DNA of 64,000 nt from contig CAVOGY010000003.1 of the NCBI GenBank assembly GCA_963695675.1, positions 144,567 to 208,566 of the forward strand. Reading direction: 5' to 3'. The notes beneath the pieces were generated by a model. That model ran no database searches and was not told the DNA's origin. It worked only from the letters and a program-made list of their open reading frames with translations. Shown here piece after piece: positions 25,678 through 36,091 of this stretch. Position 1 is the first letter of the stretch; each line of letters starts with the position of its first letter. The stretch is from DASUPK01 sp963695675 (lineage in GTDB: Bacteria > Actinomycetota > Thermoleophilia > Solirubrobacterales > 70-9). The position numbers and the translations under genes are program-made.

Positions 25678-27077
25678 ATGCTTATGGCAGATCTTGCCGG
25701 GATAACGCGGAGCACGCTGGACGCGGCTTCTGATCTATTGGACAACGCCACCGACGCGAACCCCGCGAAGGCGGCGAAGGACGCTGACCCGAAGAAACTC
25801 GCGCTGGCCGGCATCGCGGCCGCGGCACTGCCGGTCGCGGTAGAGCAGATCGCCAAGCGGGTCGCACCGAAGGTCTCTGAGCTCGGTGAGCAGGCGAAGG
25901 ACAAGGCCTCCGACGCGACCTCGGACGTGGCCAAGGACGCTGCACTGTCAAAGCTGAAGCAGCAGGGTCCCGTCGGTCGCATGGTGTCCAACGCGGCGAG
26001 TGGCGGCGTCCTCTCCAAGCTGGTCCCGGGTGGATCGGAAGACGATGGCGGCGGAGATGGCGGCGGGCTGCTCTCGAAGCTCACGCCGGGCTCGTCGGAG
26101 GATGACGAGAAGGGCAAAGGCGGAGATGGCGGCGGGCTGCTCTCGAAGCTGAAGCCGGGCTCCTCCGACAAGAAGGACAAGGAAGGGGGCAAGGGTCAAG
26201 CGGCTCCAGGCTACGGCGGCGGCGGCCGGCGAATGCCCATCCAGCAGGCGGCTGACGTCGGCGCCCCACTTACGGTCGTCTACGACCGTTGGACCGGATT
26301 CGAGGACTGGCCGGACTTCATGCACCGCCTCGAGAGCGCGGAGCAGGTCGACGACACGACCGTCGCCTTCTCGACCAAGATCTGGGGAATCCACAGGCGC
26401 TTCGAGGCCGAGATCGTCGAACAACGGCCGAACGAGCGCATCAAGTGGAACGTCACCGAGGGCGTGGCTCACACCGGCGTCGTCACCTTCCACGAGCTCG
26501 CCGACCGTCTCACCAGGGTCCAGGTCGACGTCGACATCGAGCCCCACGGCATGCTGGAGAAGATGGCCCGCGGCATGCGGTTTGCGAAGCGTGCCGTCCG
26601 AGCGGACCTCAATCGCTTCAAGGCTGTTGTCGAGCTCGAAGAGGATGCCGAGGACGGCTGGCGCGGGACGGTCGAGGACGGGAAGGTGAAGCAGCGGACC
26701 GAGCGTCGCTCGGGTGGGTCGCGTAGCCGACGCCGCTCGCAGAGCTCCAACGGCTCGGATCCCGCGTCGAGCAGCAAGGGCAGCTCGCGCAGCTCGGGCA
26801 GCTCCGGCGGCTCGCGCAGCTCCGGCAGCTCGCGCAGGTCGAGCACCTCCGGCAGATCGCGCAGCTCGACTCCGGCAGCTCGCGCAGGTCGAGCACCTCC
26901 GGCAGATCGCGCAGCTCGAGCTCCGGCAGCTCGCGAAGTTCCCGCAGCTCCCGCAGTTCGGGCGGGTCCCGCAGCTCGAGCAGCAGTGGTCGCTCGCGCA
27001 GTAATTCGGGCGGGTCCCGCAGCTCGAGCAGCAGTGGTCGCTCGCGCAGTAAGAGTCGGTCCCGCGCCAGCTCCTGA
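25678..27077 (+). CDS. SRPBCC-domain protein with Ser/Arg-rich tail (GvpZ-like), frame shifted by a tandem duplication
   Basis: Residues 1-90 are helical and Ala/Lys-rich; 90-175 hold repeated SKL-PGSSEDD blocks; about 185-335 form an SRPBCC (START-like) domain: VYDRWTGFEDWPDFM, FSTKIWGIHRRFEAEI, NERIKWN, VTFHELADRLTRVQV. This type is known beside actinobacterial gas-vesicle genes. The tail is made of SRSSGS-type repeats. A perfect 50-bp tandem duplication (26820-26869, 26870-26919) shifts the frame: with it the protein ends at 27147 in an Ala/Pro/Arg tail, without it Ser/Arg continues to the TGA at 27075. The start has GGAAGGA in front; a second ATG is six bases on. Confidence 0.78.
26820..26919 (+). 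repeat. Perfect 50-bp tandem duplication
   Basis: Two adjacent identical 50-base units (26820-26869 and 26870-26919) inside the Ser/Arg-coding tail. Because 50 is not a multiple of three, the second copy moves the reading frame. Confidence 0.9.
26957..27052 (+). repeat. 48-bp tandem duplication
   Basis: Two adjacent identical 48-base units (26957-27004, 27005-27052), in frame in the Ser/Arg reading, each coding SGGSRSSSSGRSRS with flanking residues. Confidence 0.9.
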
Positions 27078-27210
27078 GCTTCGAGTTGACCTGGGCGGAA
27101 CCACCCAGTTCGAGGATTGCAAACGCAGGGCAGGGGTAAAGCAATAGAAAGAGGAACAGCCGCAAAGCGCGAACGCGGCTCGCAAGGAAGCGAAAGAGAA
27201 AGGCTGGAAA

Positions 27211-27708
27211 ATGGCTCAAGCAACGAAGTCGACGAGCAAGCGCTCGAGCAGTGGTAGCTCGAAGCGCAACGGCTCGTCTACGAGAAGGGCTTCCTCGAGC
27301 TCGCGTCGAGGAAGAAGCTCGAATGGAAGTCAGACGCAGCGAAGGCGCTCGAGCACCACGAGCGCGAAGTCTCGCGCGAAGTCGACTGGCCGCGGCGCGA
27401 CGAGCACCGGCCGCAGCGCGGTGAGCAACGCCGGCGGCACGGTCGCACAGATCGCCTCGAAGGCGAAGACGCCTCTGGTGGCGGCGGGCGCGGTCCTGGC
27501 CGGCGTCGCCGGTGGTCTGGCGATGCGCAGCCAAAACCACAAGTCACGCAATCCGCTGAAGAAGATGAGCGCTCCATCGATTCCCGATTCGATCAGCAAG
27601 ATCGATGTCGATTCGCTCACGTCCGCGGCGCAGCGCGTCGGGAAGATCGGCCAGCAGATCGGCGACGTTGCCGAGGCGGCCGAGAAGGCCCGGAAGAAGC
27701 ACAAGTAA
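27211..27708 (+). CDS. Ser/Arg-rich basic protein with hydrophobic segment
   Basis: 165 residues. Residues 1-80 are a low-complexity Ser/Arg/Lys/Thr run (for example KRSSSGSSKRNGSS). Residues about 88-108 (KTPLVAAGAVLAGVAGGLAM) could span or dip into a membrane. The C-terminus is helical with SISKIDVDSLTSAAQRVGK and ends in Lys-rich KKHK. No enzyme domain. The N-terminal composition matches the tail of the preceding protein and the heads of the next two, so the four probably act together. Confidence 0.75.
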   Translation: MAQATKSTSKRSSSGSSKRNGSSTRRASSSSRRGRSSNGSQTQRRRSSTTSAKSRAKSTGRGATSTGRSAVSNAGGTVAQIASKAKTPLVAAGAVLAGVAGGLAMRSQNHKSRNPLKKMSAPSIPDSISKIDVDSLTSAAQRVGKIGQQIGDVAEAAEKARKKHK

Positions 27709-27749
27709 GAAGCGTCACCCGGTACACAGTTCGACACGGAAGGCACGGA

Positions 27750-28900
<1,151 letters not shown>

Positions 28901-28901
<1 letters not shown>

Positions 28902-30549
28902 TGGCCACGAAATCCAAGAAATCGAGCTCTTCCAATCGCGGCGGCTCAAAGCGCTCGAGCTCGAGCGGCAGCAGCTCGCGGCGGAGCCGGTCGAGCTCGA
29001 ACGGCCGCTCGACGTCCCCGCGGGCCGATGCACGGTCGGCGTCGCAGAAGACGGAGAAGTACCGCTTCGCACAAGAACGTGGAAGGTGAGGCGACGGTCG
29101 CCGAGCGCGAGTACCGTGACTATGCAACCTCCCCGCTGGCCGAGACCGGCCAGGACCCTGACGTGCTGCTCGACGTCCCGGTGGTCAAGGTCGACAAGAT
29201 CTACCTCAAGGTTGCCGACCTCGAGGCGCATGTGGCCCTCAAGGCCCAGGTGCTCGACCTCGTCACCCTTGACGTCGGAGTCGACGTCCATCTCGGCAAG
29301 CTCGAGATCGACATCGAGGGCGTCGAGGCTCAGGCGCTGCTCAAGGTCCGGCTCGACCAGGTGGGCGCGATCGTCGACCGCGTGTTGACGACGATCGACC
29401 GCAATCCGGAGCTCGTCAAGAGCCTCGGGGAGGCAATCGAGGACATCGGCGCCGGTGCCGGTGACATGGTCGGCGAGGCCGGCGAGGCCGTCGAGGAGGT
29501 CGGCGAGGGCGCCGGCGAGACGCTTCCGGAGATCGGCGAGGGCGCCGGGAAGGCGGTCGACCAGGTCGGCCAGGGTGCGGGCCAGGCCGTCGGAGATGTC
29601 GGCGAGGGAGCCGGCGAGGCGGTCGGAGAGGTCGGCGCAGGGCGCCGGCCAGGCGGTCGGGGAGCTCGGCCAGGGCGCCGGCCAGGCGGTTGGAGACGTG
29701 GGCGAAGGCGCCGGCCAGGCGGTCGGCGACGTCGGCCAGGGCGCAGGTCAAGCGGTCGGCGACGTCGGCCAGGGCGCCGGCCAGGCCGTCGGAGACGTCG
29801 GAGAGGGCGCGGGCCAGGCCGTCGGCAACGTCGACCAGCTCGTTGGCGGTCTCGGTCAGACGGTGGGCCAGCTGGGCGAAGGCGCGGGCCAGGCGGTCGG
29901 CGGCCTCGGACAGGGTGTGGGTCAGGCCGCCGGCGGAGTCGGCGAGGCCGCGGGGCAGCTCGGAGGAGCGGCGGGCCAGCTCGGCCAAGGCGCTGGTGAG
30001 GCGGTCGGCGGCCTCGGACAGGGCGTGGGCCAGGCCGCCGGAGGCCTCGGCGAGACTGCGGGGCAGCTCGGTGGCGCGGTCGGCCAGGTTGGCGGCGCTG
30101 CGGGTCAGCTCCTCCCAGGCCAAGGCCAGGCGCAGGGCCAGGACGGTGAAGGCGGTGCGCCCGAAGGCCAGGACGGCCAGGGGGCCGGGCCCCAGGGCCA
30201 GAACGGCCAGGGCGAGGCTGCCGGCGGAGCTGGAGGGCTACCAAGCCCCGACGCCGTCACGGGCCCGAAGCTCGCAAAGGAGGCCGCGAAGGCCGTCGCC
30301 AAGGAGATCGGCTCGGCGGCGAGCGACGAGGCCAAGGACCTCGGCCTGGCGGCGACGCGCAAGCTGATCGAGATGGGCGAGCGTCGTCGGCAGCGCAAGG
30401 CCGAGAAGAACAACGCGACCGAGGCGGACAACGCGACCGAGGCGGCGATGCGGCTCGCTGACGAGCTCGGCCTGGACCTCGAGGAGATCGAGGGCAGCGG
30501 CGCCGACGATCGGATCACGGTTCGCGACGTAAAAGCGGCGGCGGAGTGA
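28901..30549 (+). CDS. Repeat protein 2: Ser/Arg head, VPVVKVD domain, long 11-residue repeat array, E3-binding-like C-terminus
   Basis: Paralogue of the preceding gene; frames change by +1 near 29066 and at 29637. Order: VATKSKKSSSS head, conserved domain (29157-29420; PDVLLDVPVVKVDKI, GVEAQALLKVRLDQV, TIDRNPELV), at least ten units of GQGAGQAVGDV type, a Gly/Gln/Ala stretch with QGQDG blocks, a Lys/Ala helix (EAAKAVAKEIGSAASDEA), then AAMRLADELGLDLEEIEG with GSGADDRITVRDVK. The last part matches the peripheral-subunit (E3) binding motif of 2-oxoacid dehydrogenase E2 chains. The GTG of the next gene overlaps the stop. Confidence 0.72.
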
Positions 30550-30866
30550 GTCGGCGGAAGCCGCGCTCCGAGGAGCCGCCCGCCGACGTCGAGATAGGCG
30601 CCACGGCGCGGGCCCGCCGGCTGCGCTTCCGCAGCAAGCCCGAGACCGAGGTCCGTACCTACGGGCGGACTCGGATCCGCTCCGAGGCAGGACTGGATGA
30701 GATCGAGGGAGACGCGGATTCCGAGAGCGAGCGCCGGAATCTTCCCGAGGAGGTCGAGCCGGGAGTTACCTATCGCGACGTCGAGGTTGGATGGGCGGCG
30801 CACGCCCGGGTAGAGATGCCCGAGCGGCTAGAGGACGAGGACGACGAGGAAGAGCGCGAGCGGTAG
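30546..30866 (+). CDS. Small acidic protein of the repeat locus
   Basis: 106 residues. Basic N-terminal half (ARARRLRFRSKPETEVRTYG), acidic C-terminal half; the segment GVTYRDVEVGWAAHARVEMP is the most sequence-specific part. The end is nearly all Glu/Asp/Arg. GTG start overlaps the stop of repeat protein 2 (GTGA). No known family function. Probably cotranscribed and possibly an accessory or binding partner of the repeat proteins. Confidence 0.7.
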   Translation: MSRRKPRSEEPPADVEIGATARARRLRFRSKPETEVRTYGRTRIRSEAGLDEIEGDADSESERRNLPEEVEPGVTYRDVEVGWAAHARVEMPERLEDEDDEEERER

Positions 30867-30909
30867 CCACGACGCCTGACCAGGAGGCCGGGACCGAGGC
30901 AGGGTAGGG

Positions 30910-31323
30910 CTAGGTCGTCTTCACCACGAAGACGGAGCAGCCCGCGTTGTGGGCGACGGACTTCGGGACGCTGCCGAGCACCCTTCGCTGCATCCCCTTG
31001 TTCCCGATCACCAGGACGTCGGCACCGCAGTCGTCTGCAAGGCGCACGAGCACGTCGGCGGGGTCGCCCTCGTCGACCAGCGTCGTGCACTGGATCCCCT
31101 TGCCATTCATCTCGGTCTCGGTCCGGGAGAGGATCTCTCTCAATTGCGCGGATGGGCTGTAGGCCCACTGCGCCTCGCCCCCGCCACTCGGCGGCGGCTC
31201 GTGCTTGAACGCGCTGAGCAGCACGAGCTTCGCGTCGAAGCGGCGTGCGAACTCCGCAGCCTGATCGACCGCCTCACTGGCGGTTTCGGACCCGTCGGTC
31301 CCCACTGCGACGGTGGAAATCAT
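30910..31323 (-). CDS. Universal stress protein (UspA family)
   Basis: 137 residues, single domain. The N-terminal strand VAVGTDGSETA and the ATP-binding glycine pattern GNKGMQRRVLGSVPKSV (G-x2-G-x9-G-S/T) are complete, so it belongs to the nucleotide-binding Usp class. It begins 12 bp after the hutI stop on the same strand and may be the last gene of the hut transcript. It is convergent with the repeat locus. Confidence 0.92.
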   Translation of the reverse strand: MISTVAVGTDGSETASEAVDQAAEFARRFDAKLVLLSAFKHEPPPSGGGEAQWAYSPSAQLREILSRTETEMNGKGIQCTTLVDEGDPADVLVRLADDCGADVLVIGNKGMQRRVLGSVPKSVAHNAGCSVFVVKTT

Positions 31324-31335
31324 GGGGTAGTCCTA

Positions 31336-32518
31336 TCACTCCCCGCGTTTAGGTGTCCAGGCCTCCCGGCCGGCGACGAAGGCGGCGCCGACCAGCGGCA
31401 CCCCGGGCCGGTAGACGAGGTCGATGTAGGACGCTGCGTCGAGCACGATCGCGTCGGCGCGCGCGCCGGGGGCCAGGCGGCCGAGGTCGTCGCGGTGCAG
31501 CGCCTTGGCTCCCCCCAGGGTCGCCGCCAGCAGCGCCTCCTCGATGGTCATCCCCATCTCGCGGACCGCGAGCGCGATGCAGAAGCTCATCGAGGTGGTG
31601 TTGCTCGAGCCCGGGTTCGTGTTGGTTGCGATCGCGAATCTGACGCCCGCGTCGATCATCCTGCGCGCGTCGGGATAGGGCTGACGGGTCGAGAAGTCCG
31701 TGGCGGGGAGGAAGGTCGCGACCGTGTCGCTGGCGGCCGAGCGCCTCGATGTCGCCGTCGTCGAAGTAGGTGCAGTGGTCGACCGAGGCGGCGCCCATCT
31801 CCACCGCCAGCCGAATGCCGGGCCCGGGGCCGAGCTGGTTGCCGTGCACCCGCAGGCCGAGCCCGGCGGACTGGCCGGCCTCGAGCACCGCTCGTGACTG
31901 CTCGGCGTCGAAGGCGCCCTGCTCACAGAAGACGTCGATCCAGCGCGACAGGGGCGCGCAGGCCGCCAGCATCTCGCCGCAGACGAGCTCGACGTAGTCG
32001 TCGGCGCGGCCCTCGTATTCCGGCGGGACCGCGTGGGCGCCGAGGAAGGTGACGTCGTCGGTCAGCCCGCCGGCGATCTCGCAGAGCCTCCGCTCGCTGG
32101 CGACGTCGAGCCCGTAGCCGGACTTGATCTCTACGTGAGTGGTCCCTCCCCGTAGCCCCTCCGCCCGCCGCCGCGCGGCCAGCGCGCGCAGCTGCTCATC
32201 GCCGGCGGCCCGCGTCGCCTCGGTGGTGACCCTGATGCCGCTCGCCTCGTACGGCTTCCCCGCCATCCGCGCCGCGAACTCCTCGGCCCGGTCGCCCGCG
32301 AAGACGAGGTGCGTATGGCTGTCGACGAATCCGGGGATCACGCAGCGGCCGGCGGCGTCGAAACTGCGGTCCGCGGCGGCACCCGCCGCCTGCACGGCGG
32401 CCACCCGGTCTCCCTCGAAGACGAGCGCCGCATCGCGGAAGATGCCCAGCGGACCCTCGCCCAGGGCAGGATCGTTGGTGACCAGCAGGCCGATGTTGTC
32501 GATCGCCAGCGAGCTCAC
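31336..32518 (-). CDS. hutI: Imidazolonepropionase, one frame break
   Basis: Hydrolyses imidazolonepropionate to formiminoglutamate, third step of histidine breakdown. Amidohydrolase motifs: PGFVDSHTHLVFAG (first metal site), TTHVEIKSGYGLD, RVHGNQLGPGPGI, DHCTYF, and NTNPGSSNTTSMSF in the C-terminal part, all HutI-specific. The frame changes near 31725-31740, between DIEALGR and VATFLPATDFSTRQPYP, consistent with one base error. GTG start overlaps the hutF stop (GTGA). Confidence 0.9.
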
Positions 32519-33861
32519 GCGGGCAGCCTGGCGATCGCCTCGTCGAGCTCGGCGGCCACGTCGAGATCGAGATGGACCCCGTCGCGGACGACGAACTCGC
32601 CTCCGACGATCACGTGGCGCACGTCGGCGGCGGCTCCGGCGAAGACCAGGGACTCGAGGGCGTGATCCGGCGAGCTCCCCGCGAGGCGTACCCCGTCGAG
32701 GCCGACGGTCACGAGGTCGGCGAGGCACTCCGGCGCGATCCTGCCGGCCTCCGGCCAACCGATGCTGTCGCAGCCGGCCGCGGTCGCGGCGCGCAGCAGC
32801 TCGGCGGCCGAGTGGCCTCCCCGCAGCCCGGTCTCGAGCCGCTCGTCGAGCTCAACCGCCCGCGCTTCCTCGAGCATGTCGATCGACGCGTGGGAGTCGG
32901 TGCCGAGGGAGAGCGCCACGTTGGACTTCGCCAGACGGCGCGCCGGCGCGACGCCGTCGGCGAGGTCGCGCTCCGTCGTCGGGCAGAGGCACGCACCGCA
33001 TTCCTCGCCGCCAAGCAGCGTGAAGTCGCCATTCGACAGGTGAGTGGCGTGGACCGCGGTGAAGCGCTCCGACAGGGCCCCGGCGTTCGCGAGGAGCTCG
33101 GTCGGGGTCGTGCCGTAGGCCGAGGCGCAGTCCTCGTTCTCGGCCGGCTGCTCGGAGACGTGGGCGTGGAGTGGCCAGCGGCGCTCGGCGGCGAACGCCG
33201 CGACCGCAGCCGCGGACTCCGGGTCGACGGCGCGGACGCTGTGGATCGCCGCGCCGATCCGGGCGCGCGCGTCCTCCTCGAGCCCCTCGACGCGCTCCGC
33301 CCAGGCCTCGGCGCTGCCGTCGGAGAAGCGGAGCTGGACGCCCTCGGGCTCCCTGCCGATCCCGCCGTTCAGGTAGCAGGTGTCGAGCAGGGTGATCCGG
33401 ATCCCGGCCTCGCGGGCGGCCTCGATCACGGCCCTCCCCATCTCGTTCGGGTCCTCGTAGCGGACACCGCCCGGGCCGTGGTGGAGGTAGTGGAACTCGC
33501 CGACCGCCGTGATCCCGGCCAGCGCCATCTCCCCGAAGGTGGCGCGGGCGAGGGCGAGATAGAGGTCGGGCTCGATCGCCTCGGCGAGCTCGTACATCCG
33601 CCGCCGCCAGGTCCAGAAGTCCCCCGGTCCCGCCTGGGTGCGTCCGCGCAGCGCCCGCTGGAAGGCGTGCGAGTGTGCATTCGCCAGTCCCGGGATGGTC
33701 AATCCGGGCAGCGAGATCGCCTGCGGCGGCGGGTCGCCCACCCCCGTTGCGACCGAGCCGATGCGCTCGCCGTCCAGCTCGATCAGGACCCCCGCCTCGG
33801 CCTGCTCGCCGCCGAGCCAGGCGAGCTCGCACCAGAGGGTGCTCGCGCCTTCCGCGCTCAC
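32515..33861 (-). CDS. hutF: Formimidoylglutamate deiminase
   Basis: Converts N-formimino-glutamate to N-formylglutamate and ammonia, so this organism uses the two-step HutF/HutG branch. 448 residues. Motifs: GLANAHSHAFQRALRG, FHYLHHGPGG, HAHVSEQPAEN, HATHLSNGD, CPTTERDLADG and LSLGTDSHASIDMLEE, the full metal site and HutF-specific residues. The ATG overlaps the deformylase stop (ATGA). Confidence 0.94.
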   Translation of the reverse strand: MSAEGASTLWCELAWLGGEQAEAGVLIELDGERIGSVATGVGDPPPQAISLPGLTIPGLANAHSHAFQRALRGRTQAGPGDFWTWRRRMYELAEAIEPDLYLALARATFGEMALAGITAVGEFHYLHHGPGGVRYEDPNEMGRAVIEAAREAGIRITLLDTCYLNGGIGREPEGVQLRFSDGSAEAWAERVEGLEEDARARIGAAIHSVRAVDPESAAAVAAFAAERRWPLHAHVSEQPAENEDCASAYGTTPTELLANAGALSERFTAVHATHLSNGDFTLLGGEECGACLCPTTERDLADGVAPARRLAKSNVALSLGTDSHASIDMLEEARAVELDERLETGLRGGHSAAELLRAATAAGCDSIGWPEAGRIAPECLADLVTVGLDGVRLAGSSPDHALESLVFAGAAADVRHVIVGGEFVVRDGVHLDLDVAAELDEAIARLPA

Positions 33862-34433
33862 GATCCGACCTCCTCGGTGAGCCGGGTGACCCGCCGTACG
33901 AACTCGTCGCGCTGATGGCGGTCGAACTGCTCCCAGGTCGCGAACGTGCGCGGATCGGCGCGGTCCACGAAGAGGACGCCGTCGAGGTGATCGACCTCAT
34001 GCTGGAAGGTGCCGGCCGTCAGCCCGCGCTTGACCTCATCCTGCTCCCCGCCGAGGCGATCGAGGTAGCGGACCCGGACGGCGAGATGGCGCTCGAGGCT
34101 GCCGCGCAGGTCGGGCACCGAGAGGCAGCCCTCGTTGATCTCGAGCATCTCGCCGCCGAGCGGCTCGATCACCGGGTTGACCATCACCGTGAGCGGAACC
34201 GGCGGCTTGTAGGGGTAGCGGGGATTTCCCTCCTCCACCTCGACGACCGCCACCCGCACCGCCTCGCCGACCTGGTTCGCCGCGATCCCGGCCCCATGCG
34301 CGGCGCGCTTCGTCTCGATCAGGTCGTCGATCAGCCCCTGGATCTCGGGCGAGGAGATCTCCTCGGGACTCAGCTCCCTGGCGCGCTCGCGCAGCACCGG
34401 ATCGCCGATCGCGACGATCTCGCGAACGCTCAC
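33858..34433 (-). CDS. Peptide-deformylase-family protein within the hut operon
   Basis: 191 residues. All three deformylase motifs are intact: GAGIAANQVG (G-x-G-x-A-A-x-Q), EGCLSVPD (Cys ligand) and QHEVDHLDG (both His ligands and catalytic Glu). Classical deformylases remove formyl from initiator Met. Here the gene overlaps hutU upstream (GTGA) and hutF downstream (ATGA), exactly where HutG, which deformylates N-formylglutamate, would be needed. No HutG-like gene is present in the window. It may be an ordinary Def or a substitute N-formylglutamate deformylase; the sequence alone does not decide. Confidence 0.9.
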   Translation of the reverse strand: MSVREIVAIGDPVLRERARELSPEEISSPEIQGLIDDLIETKRAAHGAGIAANQVGEAVRVAVVEVEEGNPRYPYKPPVPLTVMVNPVIEPLGGEMLEINEGCLSVPDLRGSLERHLAVRVRYLDRLGGEQDEVKRGLTAGTFQHEVDHLDGVLFVDRADPRTFATWEQFDRHQRDEFVRRVTRLTEEVGS

Positions 34434-36091
34434 TCGGAGTCCCGCATCGGAAGCCGCACGCCGCGCTCCGCGGCGACGGCGAGCGCCCGCTCGTAGCCCG
34501 CATCGGCGTGTCTCATCACTCCGGTCCCGGGGTCGCTGGTCAGGACTCGCTCCAGCTTCTGCGCCGCGAGATCGGTGCCGTCCGCGACGCAGACCATCCC
34601 CGCGTGGAGCGAGCGCCCGATGCCGACCCCGCCGCCGTCGTGGATGCTCACCCAGGAGGCGCCGGCGGCGGTGTTGACGAGCGCGTTGAGAAGCGGCCAG
34701 TCGGCGATCGGATCCGAGCCGTCGGCCATCGACTCGGTCTCGCGGTAGGGGGAGGCGACCGAGCCGGAGTCGAGGTGGTCGCGCCCGATCACGATCGGCG
34801 CCGATACCGCGCCGGAGCGCACCAGCTCGTTGAAGCGCAGACCGAGCCGCGCCCTCTCGCCGTACCCGGCCCAGCAGATCCGCGCCGGCAGGCCCTGGTA
34901 GGTGATCTTCTCCTCGGCCAGGCTGATCCAGCGCCGCAGGGGCTCGTCGTCCGGGATCTCCTCGAGCACCGCCCGGTCGGTCGCCGCGATGTCCGCCGGA
35001 TCGCCGGAGAGGGCGACCCAGCGGAACGGCCCCTTCCCGTCGCAGAACAGCGGACGGATGTAGGCGGGGACGAAGCCGGGGTAGGCGAAGGCCCGCTCGA
35101 ACCCGCCGAGCTCCGCCTCGGCGCGGAGGCTGTTGCCGTAGTCGAAGACCTCGGCCCCGGCGTCGAGGAAGCCGACCATCGCGGCGCAGTGGGCCGCGAT
35201 CGCGGCGCGGGAACGGCGTACGTACTCGTCGGGGTCTTCCTCGCGGAGCCGCAACGCCTCCTCCAGCGACATCAGGTTGGGGACGTAGCCGTTCAGCGGA
35301 TCGTGGGCGCTGGTCTGGTCGGTGACGATGTCCGCCTCGAAGCCCATCCGCTGGAGCGCCGGAAGGGCGTCGGCCGCGTTGGCGACGAGTCCAACGCTGA
35401 GCGGGCGCCGCTCCCTCTTCGCCGCCCGGCAGCGCGCGACGGCATCCTCGAGATCGTTCGCCTCCTCGTCCAGGTAGCCGGTCTCGATTCGCCGCCGCAG
35501 GTGACCGGCGTCGACCTCGATGCAGAGCGCGACGCCGCCGTTCATCGTGATCGCCAGCGGCTGCGCGCCGCCCATGCCGCCGAGGCCTGCGGTCAGCGAG
35601 ATCGTGCCCGCCAGCGACCCGTCGAAGCGGCGTCGGGCGATCTCCGCGAAGCACTCGTAGGTGCCCTGGACGATTCCCTGACTCCCGATGTAGATCCAGG
35701 ACCCGGCGGTCATCTGGCCGTACATCGTCAGCCCCTCCGCCTCGAGGCGGCGAAACTCGTCCCAGTTGTCCCAGTCGCCGACCAGGTTCGAGTTGGCGAT
35801 CAGGACGCGCGGCGACCACTCGTGGGTGCGGAACACCCCGACCGGCTTGCCCGACTGAACCAGCAGGGTCTCGTCGTCGCCCAGCTCGCGCAGCGATCGC
35901 ACGATCGCGTCGAAGGCATCCCAGGAGCGCGCGGCGCGCCCGGTGCCCCCATAGACGACCAGCTCGTCGGGGTTCTCGGCGACCTCTGGGTCGAGGTTGT
36001 TCATCAGCATTCGCAGGGCTGCCTCCTGCTGCCAGCCCCTGCAGGAGATCTCGGCGCCGCGTGGCGCACGGACCTCACGCGGGCCGCTCAC
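34430..36091 (-). CDS. hutU: Urocanate hydratase
   Basis: NAD-dependent conversion of urocanate to imidazolonepropionate. 553 residues, the usual size. Family features: GRAARSWDAF, SGKPVGVFRTHEWSPRV, YIGSQGIVQGTYE, GLGGMGGAQPLA in the NAD region, CDGKGPFRWVALSG, and SIHDGGGVGIGRSLHAG near the end. GTG start overlaps the hutH stop. A longer open frame upstream is only the complement of hutH. Confidence 0.96.
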   Translation of the reverse strand: MSGPREVRAPRGAEISCRGWQQEAALRMLMNNLDPEVAENPDELVVYGGTGRAARSWDAFDAIVRSLRELGDDETLLVQSGKPVGVFRTHEWSPRVLIANSNLVGDWDNWDEFRRLEAEGLTMYGQMTAGSWIYIGSQGIVQGTYECFAEIARRRFDGSLAGTISLTAGLGGMGGAQPLAITMNGGVALCIEVDAGHLRRRIETGYLDEEANDLEDAVARCRAAKRERRPLSVGLVANAADALPALQRMGFEADIVTDQTSAHDPLNGYVPNLMSLEEALRLREEDPDEYVRRSRAAIAAHCAAMVGFLDAGAEVFDYGNSLRAEAELGGFERAFAYPGFVPAYIRPLFCDGKGPFRWVALSGDPADIAATDRAVLEEIPDDEPLRRWISLAEEKITYQGLPARICWAGYGERARLGLRFNELVRSGAVSAPIVIGRDHLDSGSVASPYRETESMADGSDPIADWPLLNALVNTAAGASWVSIHDGGGVGIGRSLHAGMVCVADGTDLAAQKLERVLTSDPGTGVMRHADAGYERALAVAAERGVRLPMRDSE

